Below are positions 50,901 to 56,471 of a stretch of DNA of 64,000 nucleotides, one piece after another. Both the position numbers and the translations under genes were made by a program. The DNA comes from Onchidella celtica (Eukaryota; Mollusca; Gastropoda; Systellommatophora; Onchidiidae). The DNA is taken from contig OZ007567.1 of assembly GCA_963931925.1 (NCBI GenBank), positions 77,690,686 to 77,754,685 on the forward strand, in the 5' to 3' direction. The first letter of the stretch is position 1; the number at the start of each line of letters is the position of its first letter. The notes beneath the pieces were generated by a model that worked only from the letters and a program-made list of their open reading frames with translations, did no database searches and was not told where the DNA came from.

Positions 50901-53343
50901 ACCACTAATCTCCTATTTCAACTTTCTCTTTACTCGACGCAAGTCAGACGGTCCCACTGATGTCGAGATATTAGGATTGCACTGTATAGTAAATGGGTCT
51001 GTACCTGGTACAAGACGTTGCAAAGAAAAAGCTAGTAGAACAAGGCCAAAACCTCGTACCAGTAGTGCTAACGTTAGTAGTAGATGAAAATCATTCATAC
51101 ACACAAAAAACAACACAAATAAGTACGATGAACTCTTTTGTTGTTGCTTTTTTCACAAAACATTTGCTGAAAAGTTTTGGGTGACCATGAATGTTGTCCA
51201 TTTTCAAATATTCATAAAATGAAAACTATCAAATCAATTGAAGTTCAGTTTGTTTTACCTGATTTAACATTTATTTGTTTGTTTTGTGACTTAATTCAAT
51301 GTGATTGCTTGATTAGGTTTATTTTGGTGAATTTTTTACTAAACCCCCAAAACGCCAGGCTGCAGTGATTGTTGGCCCAAAAATAGCTCAGGCTCAAGTG
51401 AGTTAAAGAAAATCAAAGTCATACCATTATAAAACATTTGCATAACACCATACGGATTGGATGTGCATAAAACCATGCATTTGGTCAGTGGCATGTGTCT
51501 TAAATTTAAAATGAACCACTGTTTCAGTGAATGTGCAGGTTAAGATCTGCTTTCCCCCAGTCTCTGATGCTTTCTAGTGCAGATTGTATGCAAAGACAGA
51601 TAATCACTGACCATGATCAGTTGGTTTTTTTGTGTATTTGACCAGAAGGAAACAAGTTGTATTATATCAATATATGGAGACATTTCTGAGAAGAGTGTGT
51701 ATGCCCCAGAATGTAAAGGTTTGGGTTCAGGCCTATCTAAACAAGTTATATGAAACTTGCTATACATGTACATGACTGGAGCTCTGAACTCTTACTTTAT
51801 TCTTCTCTACCAGCTTCAGGTCCAAATCACAACATTCTTAGCTGCCAACAGGACAGGTGGACAAGTTCGAACAGACTTTTCAACTTTTCCTACACCGCAG
51901 TTTGCTAGGGTAAGAGAGATGCTTATAACAGTTATTTTTTAAAAACCTTTAGCCACATTAACATCCTGATAATAAATAATGCACTTTTAAGAATTGATAG
52001 AAGAAACAGATTGCCTCTCCTCTTGTTTTGACAGTGTCAAAATTCCTTGTTTGATTTTATCGTCATGAAACAATGGATAGACCACCATAGACTGACCATA
52101 ATGTCATTAACTCTTTCCGTACTTTTCACCGATACATCGGTTCCTCCGACTGACGCATTTGGACTAATTTCTGCTGAAGTGCAGTAATAGTGGCATCGGT
52201 TGTACCACAAACAACAAAAACACTGGGAAGCTAGATGGACACAGTATCGTTGAAATGCCCAGGGGTAACAAGGAGAGTACTTTTTGCCGATGTATCGGTC
52301 CCCCCGACTGACGCATTTGGACTAATTTGGGCTGAATTGCAGTATGGAAAGAGTTAAGTTTAAATCTGCCGCTAGGCCCACTCATGACAGCTTATGGTAA
52401 ACAATGTTGGTAGAACACAGGGTGGAAAGGACACAAAATTGGATGGTCTGCCATAGAATTTCTTCGGTAATCCTCAACTGCTGAAATTTTGCACGGCTAA
52501 AATGTGGCAGAAAATGAAACGTTGTTTTTCAATTAGTAGTAGTAATAAGTACCACAAATTCTATAAGAAAACAAAAAAAGCTGCTGGTCACTGAGATTAT
52601 CGTCAGACTAAGAACAAAAATGTTAAAACTTTGAGAATTTATTGAATAGTTTTCTCATTATCTCTTACTTAATGTTCAGCTTTGCAAAATGCTGCTCATT
52701 TGGGTTGTTTTTGCCAAATTTAAACTGTATAGGCCTACTAAGTGCCATGGGAACCTTACCTTCACTGTGTTGATTTTATTTTGGAATTGCACAGTAATGT
52801 AGGGTAGTAGATAATGTTATTATTGTTGCACTGGTCATAGGACGGATACGTAAACAAGCACTGGATTTTACATGACTATTGCTGGTACTGTGGTTGGTAT
52901 CCCAGTCTGAGGAAGGAATGAGAAGCAGCTTTTCTGCATTCTGTAATCTGTCTGATAAGCATTGAAAGGAGTGGAAAAAATTGCAAAATGCATTTTGGAT
53001 TAGATTACCCCATTTATTAAGTTACCTGTGAAATGGGTATGCTTGCTGCTATAGCAAAGATTCTAAAAGAAAAGCATTGAGGATTGGGCCACCAGATCTT
53101 TTGCTACTGAACTAATCCGTTTTACACAGATTGATTAAAGTTGGATTGCATAATTAAAAACTTTGCAGGATGTTATGTTTGGATCAAATCATTGTGTCTT
53201 TGCAGATGCTTCATGAAAAGACTGGAGACTGCATGAAGATTGGAAAGGTGCAGATTCCTGTTTCTGACGGCAAAGGAGATGTTATCCCTATTAATATCCA
53301 GCCACATCAGTTGCGGCATATTCAAGGAAAATTAATTATGTAG
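8856..53343 (+). CDS. DCTN1: Dynactin subunit 1 (p150Glued), 34 coding exons
   Basis: Encodes the large subunit of dynactin, the complex that activates cytoplasmic dynein and tethers it to microtubules. The spliced frame is 3885 nt, 1294 residues, close to the ~1278 of human p150. Residues about 8-72 are the CAP-Gly domain, which binds microtubule plus-end proteins and tubulin tails, with GKNNG at 46-50. Residues 73-225 are a Ser/Thr/Pro/Lys-rich basic linker. Coiled coil 1 runs from about 226 to 545 ([52 protein letters not shown]). The intercoiled domain follows to about 935 ([42 protein letters not shown]), then coiled coil 2 at about 940-1055 ([20 protein letters not shown]) and a C-terminal region ending GKLIM. 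All introns are GT-AG and phases agree throughout. Start: A at -3 and G at +4, directly before CAP-Gly. Large introns carry the transposons listed separately; introns not listed show nothing I can name. Confidence 0.97.
9466..9581 (+). CDS. DCTN1: DCTN1 coding exon 2
   Basis: Residues 34-72: second half of CAP-Gly with [20 protein letters not shown] and the GIFVRQSQ end. Acceptor GGATTTCAG, donor CACAG/GTAAGA, phase 0. Confidence 0.97.
10361..10532 (+). CDS. DCTN1: DCTN1 coding exon 3
   Basis: Residues 73-129, [12 protein letters not shown] then a Ser/Pro/Lys-rich linker with KKSGLRQPG. Acceptor CATCATAG, donor AAAAA/GTACTG, phase 1. The donor is the least certain of the linker but restores frame exactly with exon 4. 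Confidence 0.88.
11862..12079 (+). CDS. DCTN1: DCTN1 coding exon 4
   Basis: Residues 130-202, a serine/lysine-rich low-complexity linker ([20 protein letters not shown], then SLSSSSSD). Acceptor TGTTCTAG, donor ACTCAG/GTAAAA, phase 0. It occupies the place of the basic alternatively spliced region of vertebrate p150. Confidence 0.9.
12502..12711 (+). CDS. DCTN1: DCTN1 coding exon 5
   Basis: Residues 203-272; coiled coil 1 begins ([20 protein letters not shown]). The acceptor is a tandem AACAGCAG, so use of 12505 would drop one glutamine. Donor CAACAG/GTAAGA, phase 0. Confidence 0.95.
13175..13246 (+). CDS. DCTN1: DCTN1 coding exon 6
   Basis: Residues 273-296, [20 protein letters not shown], coiled coil. 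Acceptor AATTTCAG, donor AAGAAG/GTAAAA, phase 0. Confidence 0.95.
13590..13697 (+). CDS. DCTN1: DCTN1 coding exon 7
   Basis: Residues 297-332, with the highly conserved [13 protein letters not shown]. Acceptor GCATTACAG, donor GAAAAG/GTTGGT, phase 0. Confidence 0.96.
14034..14130 (+). CDS. DCTN1: DCTN1 coding exon 8
   Basis: Residues 333-364, [20 protein letters not shown], coiled coil. Acceptor ATCATCAG, donor AGAAAG/GTATTG, phase 1. Confidence 0.96.
14527..14605 (+). CDS. DCTN1: DCTN1 coding exon 9
   Basis: Residues 365-390, [20 protein letters not shown], then MKDALV. Acceptor TTTTTTTCAG, donor GTCAA/GTTAGT, phase 2. Confidence 0.95.
14943..15207 (+). CDS. DCTN1: DCTN1 coding exon 10
   Basis: Residues 391-479, the longest exon; coiled coil with [20 protein letters not shown], the most conserved part of CC1. 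Acceptor CCTTTTCAG, donor GATTTG/GTAAGA, phase 0. Confidence 0.97.
15765..16251. mobile_element. TTAA-flanked piggyBac-like MITE
   Basis: TTAA is duplicated at 15765-15768 and 16248-16251, directly outside inverted ends CCCCTTGAACCCT and AGGGTTCAAGGGG. Subterminal ACCGGTGTACYGGT words repeat near the right end. The TTAA target and CCC start point to piggyBac; there is no transposase frame. It sits in DCTN1 intron 10. Confidence 0.8.
16793..17861. mobile_element. Harbinger-like non-autonomous element with TTA duplication
   Basis: TTA at 16790-16792 and 17862-17864 flank inverted ends: GGGGTAAGCCAGGCCAAG on the left and, read on the minus strand, GGGGTAAGACAGACCAAA on the right. A 3-bp TTA/TWA duplication and a GGG start are typical of PIF/Harbinger elements. 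No transposase was recognised in the ~1.07 kb. DCTN1 intron 10. Confidence 0.6.
18305..18406 (+). CDS. DCTN1: DCTN1 coding exon 11
   Basis: Residues 480-513, [20 protein letters not shown], strongly conserved. Acceptor CACATCTAG, donor CAGGAG/GTAAGA, phase 0. Confidence 0.97.
18871..18960 (+). CDS. DCTN1: DCTN1 coding exon 12
   Basis: Residues 514-543, [20 protein letters not shown] then [10 protein letters not shown], end of coiled coil 1. Acceptor TTTACATAG, donor CTCCAG/GTTATA, phase 0. Confidence 0.95.
19140..19590 (-). mobile_element. tRNA-derived SINE, copy 1 (variant tail)
   Basis: On the minus strand a tRNA-like head starts near 19588 (ACAAGGTGGTCTAGAGGCAA, A-box) and has a B-box GGTTCGAAACC inside a CCCGGG stem. 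The body reads through GCCGCTGCCCGGGC to a C-run opposite the poly-T/poly-G tract at 19258-19286 and a (TATTTG)n-type tail at 19140-19160. The tail differs from the other two copies. DCTN1 intron 12. Confidence 0.7.
19930..20037 (+). CDS. DCTN1: DCTN1 coding exon 13
   Basis: Residues 544-579, with [14 protein letters not shown], the start of the intercoiled domain. Acceptor TTCCATCAG, donor GCAAAG/GTTAAG, phase 0. Confidence 0.96.
20635..20734 (+). CDS. DCTN1: DCTN1 coding exon 14
   Basis: Residues 580-612, [20 protein letters not shown] then [13 protein letters not shown]. Acceptor TATTTTCAG, donor GGGGTG/GTAAGT, phase 1. Confidence 0.96.
21289..21374 (+). CDS. DCTN1: DCTN1 coding exon 15
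   Basis: Residues 613-641, [20 protein letters not shown] then LLASQVKDK. Acceptor TTGTCACAG, donor GACAAG/GTAAGG, phase 0. Confidence 0.97.
21703..21830 (+). CDS. DCTN1: DCTN1 coding exon 16
   Basis: Residues 642-683, [20 protein letters not shown] then [20 protein letters not shown]. Acceptor TCCAATCTAG, donor GAAAG/GTGAGT, phase 2. Confidence 0.95.
22456..23118 (+). mobile_element. tRNA-derived composite SINE, copy 2
   Basis: The head GACAAGGTGGTCTAGAGGCA carries the A-box, and GGTTCTAAACC at about 22509 is a decayed B-box. After the common body come a C-run, an AT-rich spacer, TGAACTG/GAGTTGTG tandem words (22856-22917) and a tail with AAAGCGCATAGAGC and GCGCTATATAAATGC, which resembles the 3' ends of L2/CR1-clade LINEs. 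Copy 3 at 28990-29606 has the same order in the opposite orientation. DCTN1 intron 16. Confidence 0.72.
23207..23321 (+). CDS. DCTN1: DCTN1 coding exon 17
   Basis: Residues 684-722, with [20 protein letters not shown] and LLRKDQ. Acceptor TTTTTTTAG, donor GATCAG/GTAAGC, phase 0. Confidence 0.97.
23709..23762 (+). CDS. DCTN1: DCTN1 coding exon 18
   Basis: Residues 723-740, [18 protein letters not shown]. Acceptor CATAACAG, donor TTCCAG/GTAAGT, phase 0. Confidence 0.96.
23990..24370 (+). repeat. Diverged tandem duplication, period ~180 bp
   Basis: GAGTTCCATAAGATTCCCCT at 24020 recurs as GAGTTTCATAAGATTCTCCT at 24199, and TCATAGACAGCGAATTTGGT recurs as TCATAGATAGCGAATTTGGT with the same spacing. 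Two units fill the end of DCTN1 intron 18 just before exon 19. Confidence 0.7.
24403..24534 (+). CDS. DCTN1: DCTN1 coding exon 19
   Basis: Residues 741-784, [20 protein letters not shown] through [12 protein letters not shown]. Acceptor TCTTTGTTAG, donor CTCCTG/GTCAGT, phase 0. Confidence 0.95.
25588..26985 (-). mobile_element. Probable solo LTR with 5-bp duplication
   Basis: ATATT at 25583-25587 and 26986-26990 flank a 1398-bp block that starts TGTGAT and ends TGTTACA (TG...CA). On the minus strand it reads TGTAACAGGG with a TATA box (GGTATAAATCC, around 26690-26697), then a long leader with a good splice donor AGTGGTAAGTTAA. It carries the 46-bp tandem repeat at 26001-26103. No internal retroelement genes are present, so a solo LTR left by recombination is the simplest reading. 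Nested in the TTAA element. Confidence 0.6.
26001..26103. repeat. 46-bp tandem repeat, 2.2 units
   Basis: Unit AAGCCAAGACGCCACGATGT... repeats at 26001, 26047 and, partially, 26093, with a few substitutions (GACGCC/GAAGCC, TAAATC/TTAATC, GGAC/GTAC). It lies inside the probable LTR. Confidence 0.85.
27934..28164. mobile_element. Small TTAA-type MITE, left TTAA mutated
   Basis: The ends are CCCTTTCAGTG...GTGTCACAG on the left and CTGTGACACTGAAAGGG followed by TTAA (28161-28164) on the right. The left flank reads TGAA where TTAA is expected. About 0.23 kb, with no frame. DCTN1 intron 19, close to exon 20. Confidence 0.5.
28259..28342 (+). CDS. DCTN1: DCTN1 coding exon 20
   Basis: Residues 785-812, [20 protein letters not shown] then DTRTCARK. 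Acceptor TTATTACAG, donor AGAAAG/GTATGT, phase 0. Confidence 0.96.
28717..28779 (+). CDS. DCTN1: DCTN1 coding exon 21
   Basis: Residues 813-833, [21 protein letters not shown]. Acceptor TGCTCTTAG, donor AAGGAG/GTAAGA, phase 0. A longer open frame overlapping it in another register is a shadow. Confidence 0.93.
28990..29606 (-). mobile_element. tRNA-derived composite SINE, copy 3
   Basis: Reverse-orientation counterpart of 22456-23118. On the minus strand: head GACAAGGTGGTCTAGAGGCA near 29606, decayed B-box GGTTCTAAACC, body, C-run (poly-G 29289-29306 on plus), AT spacer, GTGAACTG words, then the GCGCTATATAAATGC end and a (TTA)n tail at 28988-29003. DCTN1 intron 21. Confidence 0.75.
30340..30442 (+). 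CDS. DCTN1: DCTN1 coding exon 22
   Basis: Residues 834-867, [20 protein letters not shown] then [14 protein letters not shown]. Acceptor CGTACACAG, donor GACTG/GTAAAT, phase 1. Confidence 0.94.
30443..36423. other. Left part of the 7.8-kb DCTN1 intron 22
   Basis: AT-rich with many T- and A-runs (for example 31066-31079, 31151-31165, 35354-35370, 36150-36161). No repeat boundary, RNA gene or coding exon was recognised; short open frames here look like chance. A G/C-richer stretch at 31640-31930 holds two copies of GTAAGATGTCCCA but no identifiable element. Confidence 0.5.
36424..37238 (+). mobile_element. pogo/Tigger-like TA element, complete copy
   Basis: TA at 36422-36423 and 37239-37240 flank inverted ends CAGTGCAATCCTAATATCTC (left) and, on the minus strand, CAGTTCAATCCACTTATCTC (right), both continuing GACAT. 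The 815-bp body matches, in reverse orientation, the right part of 48586-50984. CAGT ends and a TA target are typical of Tc1/mariner-pogo elements; there is no transposase frame. DCTN1 intron 22. Confidence 0.78.
37241..38234. other. Right part of DCTN1 intron 22
   Basis: About 1 kb of AT-rich intron with no recognised feature before exon 23. Confidence 0.5.
38235..38334 (+). CDS. DCTN1: DCTN1 coding exon 23
   Basis: Residues 868-900, [20 protein letters not shown] then [12 protein letters not shown]. Acceptor CTGTTTCAG, donor TTGAG/GTTGTA, phase 2. Confidence 0.95.
38640..38733 (+). CDS. DCTN1: DCTN1 coding exon 24
   Basis: Residues 901-932, [20 protein letters not shown] then EYDFDG. Acceptor TTTCATTAG, donor AAAAAG/GTAAAT, phase 0. 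Confidence 0.96.
38860..39660 (+). mobile_element. 5'-truncated LINE fragment (reverse transcriptase C-terminus)
   Basis: From about 38866 the plus strand encodes the end of a non-LTR retrotransposon ORF2: [61 protein letters not shown] one-base shift in the A-run at 39250-39256 moves the frame; the rest ([15 protein letters not shown], then [10 protein letters not shown]) ends at the stop 39403-39405. A 3' UTR follows, ending in ATAAAATTTATCTTATCTT-type repeats. The motif set fits the Jockey/CR1/Rex group, though the clade is inferred. The copy is dead on arrival. DCTN1 intron 24. Confidence 0.85.
39992..40120 (+). CDS. DCTN1: DCTN1 coding exon 25
   Basis: Residues 933-975, [20 protein letters not shown] then a charged heptad stretch; coiled coil 2 starts. 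Acceptor CATGAATAG, donor ATGAAA/GTAAGC, phase 0. Confidence 0.96.
40417..40559 (+). CDS. DCTN1: DCTN1 coding exon 26
   Basis: Residues 976-1022, [20 protein letters not shown] and [19 protein letters not shown]. Acceptor AATCCTCAG, donor GGAAAA/GTATGC, phase 2. Confidence 0.96.
40766..42068. mobile_element. Possible mariner-like element, degenerate
   Basis: TA at 40764-40765 and 42069-42070 flank ends TGGCAGTTTCCACGGTAATT and, on the minus strand, CGGCAGTTTCAACAGTATAA, with weaker similarity inward. The 1303-bp length suits mariner, but no transposase frame is visible. DCTN1 intron 26. Confidence 0.42.
42247..42386 (+). CDS. DCTN1: DCTN1 coding exon 27
   Basis: Residues 1023-1069, [20 protein letters not shown] then [13 protein letters not shown]; end of coiled coil 2. 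Acceptor CTTCTCAG, donor TCAAG/GTGAAG, phase 1. Confidence 0.95.
42942..43012 (+). CDS. DCTN1: DCTN1 coding exon 28
   Basis: Residues 1070-1093, [24 protein letters not shown]; matches the conserved KDSPLLLQQ of vertebrates. Acceptor CTATCCAG, donor AGCAA/GTAAGC, phase 0. Confidence 0.95.
43649..43720 (+). CDS. DCTN1: DCTN1 coding exon 29
   Basis: Residues 1094-1117, [24 protein letters not shown]. Acceptor ATCTTCAG, donor ATGAGA/GTAAGG, phase 0. Confidence 0.95.
43950..45640 (+). repeat. Long copy of the repeat seen at 7925-8285
   Basis: Left block 44040-44215 (ACATGTTAACCAGTGAACCA) and right block 45515-45615 (GTTATCATGCTTCGTTCTCA) match the two halves of the short copy. Between them lies an inverted repeat of ~37 bp: 44413-44449 (ACCACAATGGAAAAACCATC) and its near complement at 45477-45513. 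The word AATGATCAGACTC or variants recurs inside (about 44500-44630). This could be one element or an insertion into another. DCTN1 intron 29. Confidence 0.55.
44706..44870 (+). CDS. 54-codon open frame inside the repeat
   Basis: [20 protein letters not shown] and then a basic stretch with RKVTDYFK. The VTDYF core resembles PIP-box/PIP-degron motifs that bind PCNA (for example in SET8-type histone methyltransferases), but the usual glutamine is not in place and no catalytic domain follows. I do not recognise the protein; it may be a captured exon or chance. Confidence 0.2.
   Translation: MMEAADYPQHIEKPKKRNSLGSKRVGDYRHRKVTDYFKTENNSSSPRTEASLCY
46132..46281 (+). CDS. DCTN1: DCTN1 coding exon 30
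   Basis: Residues 1118-1167, [20 protein letters not shown] through [13 protein letters not shown]. Acceptor GATCTTCAG, donor CTGATG/GTAAAT, phase 0. Confidence 0.96.
46714..46771 (+). CDS. DCTN1: DCTN1 coding exon 31
   Basis: Residues 1168-1186, [19 protein letters not shown], matching the conserved VVDITR region. Acceptor TTTCTCCAG, donor ACCAG/GTAAGT, phase 1. Confidence 0.96.
47117..47208 (+). CDS. DCTN1: DCTN1 coding exon 32
   Basis: Residues 1187-1217, [20 protein letters not shown] then [11 protein letters not shown]. Acceptor TCGCTTTAG, donor AAGAG/GTAAAG, phase 0. Confidence 0.96.
47232..48016. mobile_element. Probable MITE with CCAAAGATACTGGA ends
   Basis: ATCACCAAAGATACTGGATT (from 47235) faces its near complement at 47990-48012, and similarity continues inward through TGATAAGATCAGAC / TGATAAAATAAGAC. 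About 0.78 kb, no frame. Exact ends and target duplication were not resolved. DCTN1 intron 32. Confidence 0.5.
48586..50984 (-). mobile_element. pogo/Tigger-like TA element, split by another insertion
   Basis: TA at 48584-48585 and 50985-50986 flank CAGTCCAAT at the left and, on the minus strand, CAGTGCAATCCTAATATCTC at the right. Without the insert (48595-50193 plus its duplicated target) it is ~790 bp and matches 36424-37238 in reverse orientation along its length. Confidence 0.75.
48595..50193. mobile_element. hAT-like element, 38-bp perfect TIRs and 8-bp TSD
   Basis: CAAAGATCTTAAAATAGTAT and 18 further bases at 48595-48632 are exactly reverse-complemented at 50156-50193. AGTCCAAT is duplicated directly outside (48587-48594 and 50194-50201). 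CAAAG fits the hAT terminal pattern and hAT makes 8-bp duplications; P-type elements also do. The ~1.6 kb holds GA-, C- and G-run microsatellites at 48997-49035, 49106-49119, 49205-49214 and 49300-49356, but no transposase was recognised. Confidence 0.8.
51814..51909 (+). CDS. DCTN1: DCTN1 coding exon 33
   Basis: Residues 1218-1249, with [14 protein letters not shown], matching the vertebrate TDFATFPSSAF motif. Acceptor CTCTACCAG, donor GCTAGG/GTAAGA, phase 0. Confidence 0.97.
52107..52357. mobile_element. 251-bp TTAA MITE with internal direct repeat
   Basis: TTAA at 52107-52110 and 52354-52357 flank CTCTTTCCGTAC and its near complement GTATGGAAAGAG-type end. Inside, CCGACTGACGCATTTGGACT plus flanking bases occurs twice in direct orientation (from about 52137 and 52294). 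DCTN1 intron 33. Confidence 0.72.
53206..53343 (+). CDS. DCTN1: DCTN1 coding exon 34 (terminal)
   Basis: Residues 1250-1294, [20 protein letters not shown] through [11 protein letters not shown], then TAG at 53341-53343. Acceptor GTCTTTGCAG. Confidence 0.97.
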   Translation: MLHEKTGDCMKIGKVQIPVSDGKGDVIPINIQPHQLRHIQGKLIM

Positions 53344-53732
53344 TCTTCGTTACTGTATTACAAAATATTTATAGTTATACTCATCCTATCCCCCTTCAAT
53401 GGCTTATGGTGGTAGTGGTCATTGTAATTCTTTATTTTCAGAACAGTTCAATTTTTTTGCAGATAAGAGCGACTTCCAGTCGAATTGCTGCTAAAATATT
53501 TTCATTACATGCACTTGTGGTCAACATCTGCTTGGTTGCAAGAAACTGAACCCGTTTTTTCCTTCGCAAAAGTGTTGGTGTGTCTGCTGCATCATTTCAA
53601 AGACTTCACCCACATACTAATAAGAACATGTTTTGAATAGTGGGCTTGGCATGTACAATTCAGCATGAATGACCCACCCTTTTTTTTTTTTTTTTAATAC
53701 CGTAGTCACTGAATGCATCAGCAATAAATAAA
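53344..53732 (+). promoter_or_regulatory. DCTN1: DCTN1 3' UTR with overlapping poly(A) signals
   Basis: Two overlapping AATAAA hexamers at 53723-53732 lie about 380 nt after the stop and are the nearest signals. A further AATAAA at 56020-56025 could serve a longer transcript. Which is used cannot be told from sequence. Confidence 0.5.
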
Positions 53733-54587
53733 CTTGATGAAACAGAAAAAGATGAATCCTGTATCAGCAGATTAGACATGTTTCACTAAAAGTGGGTGAA
53801 AGACTGCATGGTCCTTCCAAAAAACGAGGGTTCCCTAGGATTCTATCCAGGAGAACCTTTTGAAGCAAGCTTTGACCATGCAACTAAAATCTTTATGTAT
53901 TTTCCAGTTTCGTCAGTAAACTTGAAATGAGAAATCATTGATGATTATAAAGGGCTTTCAGTATGTCTGCTGTCTACTGTATATAAATATTCAAATTTCA
54001 GCACTGCAATTTGTCATACCTTTCGTCAACCTGGTGCCCATTGAATACAGCGCGATTGCTAGTGGGCTTTTGCTTATAATAAAATCTTTTTCATTACAAA
54101 GAAAGGTCAAGAGGCTCCACCCACTTAAAAAGAGTGCGGTGGAACACTTGTCTGAAGAGACAGAAGGTCACATAGTAATTGCAGAACGTACTGACAAACC
54201 CTTATTTTTGTAACATTCGTGATTTCATTTTACACACTTTGATCATACTTGTGTTTTTCTTATGGTGGGGGGAGCCCGGATCAGTGGTTACTGATGCAGT
54301 AGCCACAACTTAAATTGACCTTCTTTTGCAACATTATTCTCTGTTGATAGTACCAAGGCAAGTAGAATGTCCGACACTTTATAGACTACACAAAGAAAGT
54401 GTAAAAATATCTAGCTGATAGCTTTCAGGAAACTTATCTCTTAGAATTTTTTATGTGATTGGCTAACCCACTAGATACAAAGCAGGTGTCAGCTGTGTTT
54501 CCCAACAACATTAAGTTTTGCAATTAATTCTTACTGTGAAGAAAGAAAAAAAAAGAATTCTTTTACCTTCCTCAAATTTGAAGGCAG
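53733..54587. other. Intergenic sequence after DCTN1
   Basis: No gene recognised. The open frame at 53938-54213 shows no family resemblance I can name. Confidence 0.45.
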
Positions 54588-55269
54588 TTAACCCTTAAGG
54601 TGCTGATTTCTCTTTGCGACCTTCGACTAGAGTCGAATTCACTATAGTACGAACTGTCGGCGCGATTAGAAAAATGTACGAAGCCGTGGTCATTTATTGA
54701 GTGATGCCCCTTGGTTCAAGATGGCTTCTGCTCCTTGTGAGAAAGTTTAGACGGCCGAGGGGTGAAAATCGTGTTGTTTGTTGAACTTTTTGTCTTTGTT
54801 TACATTCTGAGCATGGGTTCAGATGAGGATTTTGTACCCCTTCATGACAGTGACTCAGGTGAAGATAGGGACCCAGATAATGATGATTCCTGGTCAAGTT
54901 ATCACTCAGATCACTGGAATAGGCCTGGGGACTCAATGATAGATCTAGTCATGATTCTAATGAACCGGGGCCGTTGGTGGGGGGGGGGCGCAACACAAGG
55001 TCTAGTAAGAAGGGGTGTGGCCGTGGCACAGATGGGGGTGAACAAGAGGGGATATGGACAGTTCTGGCAACTGGGAATCTCTCTAATGTAGACCATTATG
55101 TAGCCCATTCATATAAGCATGCATCCTGAAAATTTCATGACTGCACTATGTGAACTTTTTGCATAAGGGCTTTATTTCATAAGTAGCCTTGTTCAGGCAG
55201 ATTTTTCTGTAGACCCTCAGCAACTGGGACTACACTTAGTGAAATAGGCCTCAGCACCTTAAGGGTTAA
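54588..55269 (+). mobile_element. TTAA-flanked piggyBac relic with transposase N-terminus
   Basis: TTAA at 54588-54591 and 55266-55269 flank perfect ends CCCTTAAGGTGCTGA and TCAGCACCTTAAGGG. Inside, MGSDEDFVPLHDSDSGEDRD and then DNDDSWSSYHSD, followed by a glycine/arginine-rich stretch (54813-55090), resemble the acidic and basic N-terminus of piggyBac transposases. The catalytic core is missing. It reads as an internally deleted copy of an autonomous element. Confidence 0.75.
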
Positions 55270-56471
55270 GACAAGGAATAAATTGACATTGAAAAATGTG
55301 TCAGTTGAATGCCATGCGACTTGCAATTTCTTCATTTTTGTTTTTAAGGTTAGATTTAATCAGGGGGACAATCATAATGGATAGCCTTGACTCCTTTGCC
55401 AAACATTATACAAATCACCCTCTCATTTGATGTGTGTGTTACATCTACATTGTACTTATTTCAGTTTGTCCCATACAACTTGTGCAATAATCGTCATTTT
55501 ATTTGCTTTTTTTTTTTTGGGCTACCACTTCATTTGACTTTTAACAAATACCTGGCCAGTAGATTGAATCATCTGCAGGTCTCAACCTTAAAAGTAAAAG
55601 TCATAAGCTGTGTAAAATGAGGATGTAGTAAACAAGTTTAGGGTTTCTGCCCAGCAGATATGATAATATGTAAAGGTGGAATACAATACTCTCACTAGAA
55701 AGCCCATCCATGATAATCATAAATAACCATGCATGAAGCAAATCACATGATCCTGGTCATGCTTTCAGTTAAAGAACAACCCTTTACATCATATACAAAT
55801 CTTTTTCAGTGGTGATTCTTGGTCAGTTTGATGTCTTCACTCCCCCTTTTCTTTTCTTTTAGTCCTAACATTATGAAGTCATTTATGGGAAGTCAGTTAA
55901 TTTGGAAAATACATTTTTTTTTGTTTGTTCCAAGTGCATTTACATTGGTAGATTCTTATTGAGGCTTAATTCCTTGTGTTATTCTTGTTCTTATTAATTC
56001 TTGCTTTGTGATAAAATGCAATAAAAATGGAAACGTGAAATTCTGTTTCACTATATTTATTTGTGAGTGAATGAAAAATTTTGTTGTGATGAATATGTCT
56101 CATATACATACATCACTATAATGTTCTGCTGACCTGGTGGATTAGTCTTGTGCCTCATATGATGTACTACCTGTTGAAATTCAAAAATAGCCAGTACAAA
56201 CTTCATACTGGGTACTTTTGAGAAATGTATTCAGAAAAAAACAATCTTAGTATTTCTTGTTCCGCATTTTTTTTTATTAAAGTTGGGCTCCTTTGATTTT
56301 CAACATTTTGAAGGGGAAGATAGTATTTGATACCTACTATCTAAAGGGGCACAGACTGCTAACTAGGTCAAATCACTACCTAATGTCTTTTCATTTTAAC
56401 TCCTCAAATGTGTCCAAGACTTCAAAAAAACAAATAAGAGAACAATACTATCTGAAAAATCATGATGGCTT
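55270..56471. other. Convergent intergenic gap between DCTN1 and LYAR
   Basis: AT-rich, no gene recognised. TTTATT at 56273-56278 is an AATAAA on the minus strand about 195 nt past the LYAR stop and is the likely LYAR poly(A) signal; AATAAA on the plus strand at 56020-56025 may serve DCTN1 read-through. Confidence 0.5.

Larger units (their letters stand above)
48171..51406 (+). mobile_element. Outer TTAA-flanked piggyBac-like element (host of a nest)
   Basis: TTAA at 48171-48174 and 51403-51406 flank ends CTCACTTAAGG and, on the minus strand, CTCACTTGAGCC. The left part holds a start ATG with [19 protein letters not shown], an acidic N-terminus like those of piggyBac transposases, and the sequence right of the inserted element resumes with a basic stretch ([15 protein letters not shown]). 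Both are consistent with a relic transposase start interrupted by the insertion at 48586-50984. No DDD core is left. DCTN1 intron 32. Confidence 0.62.
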
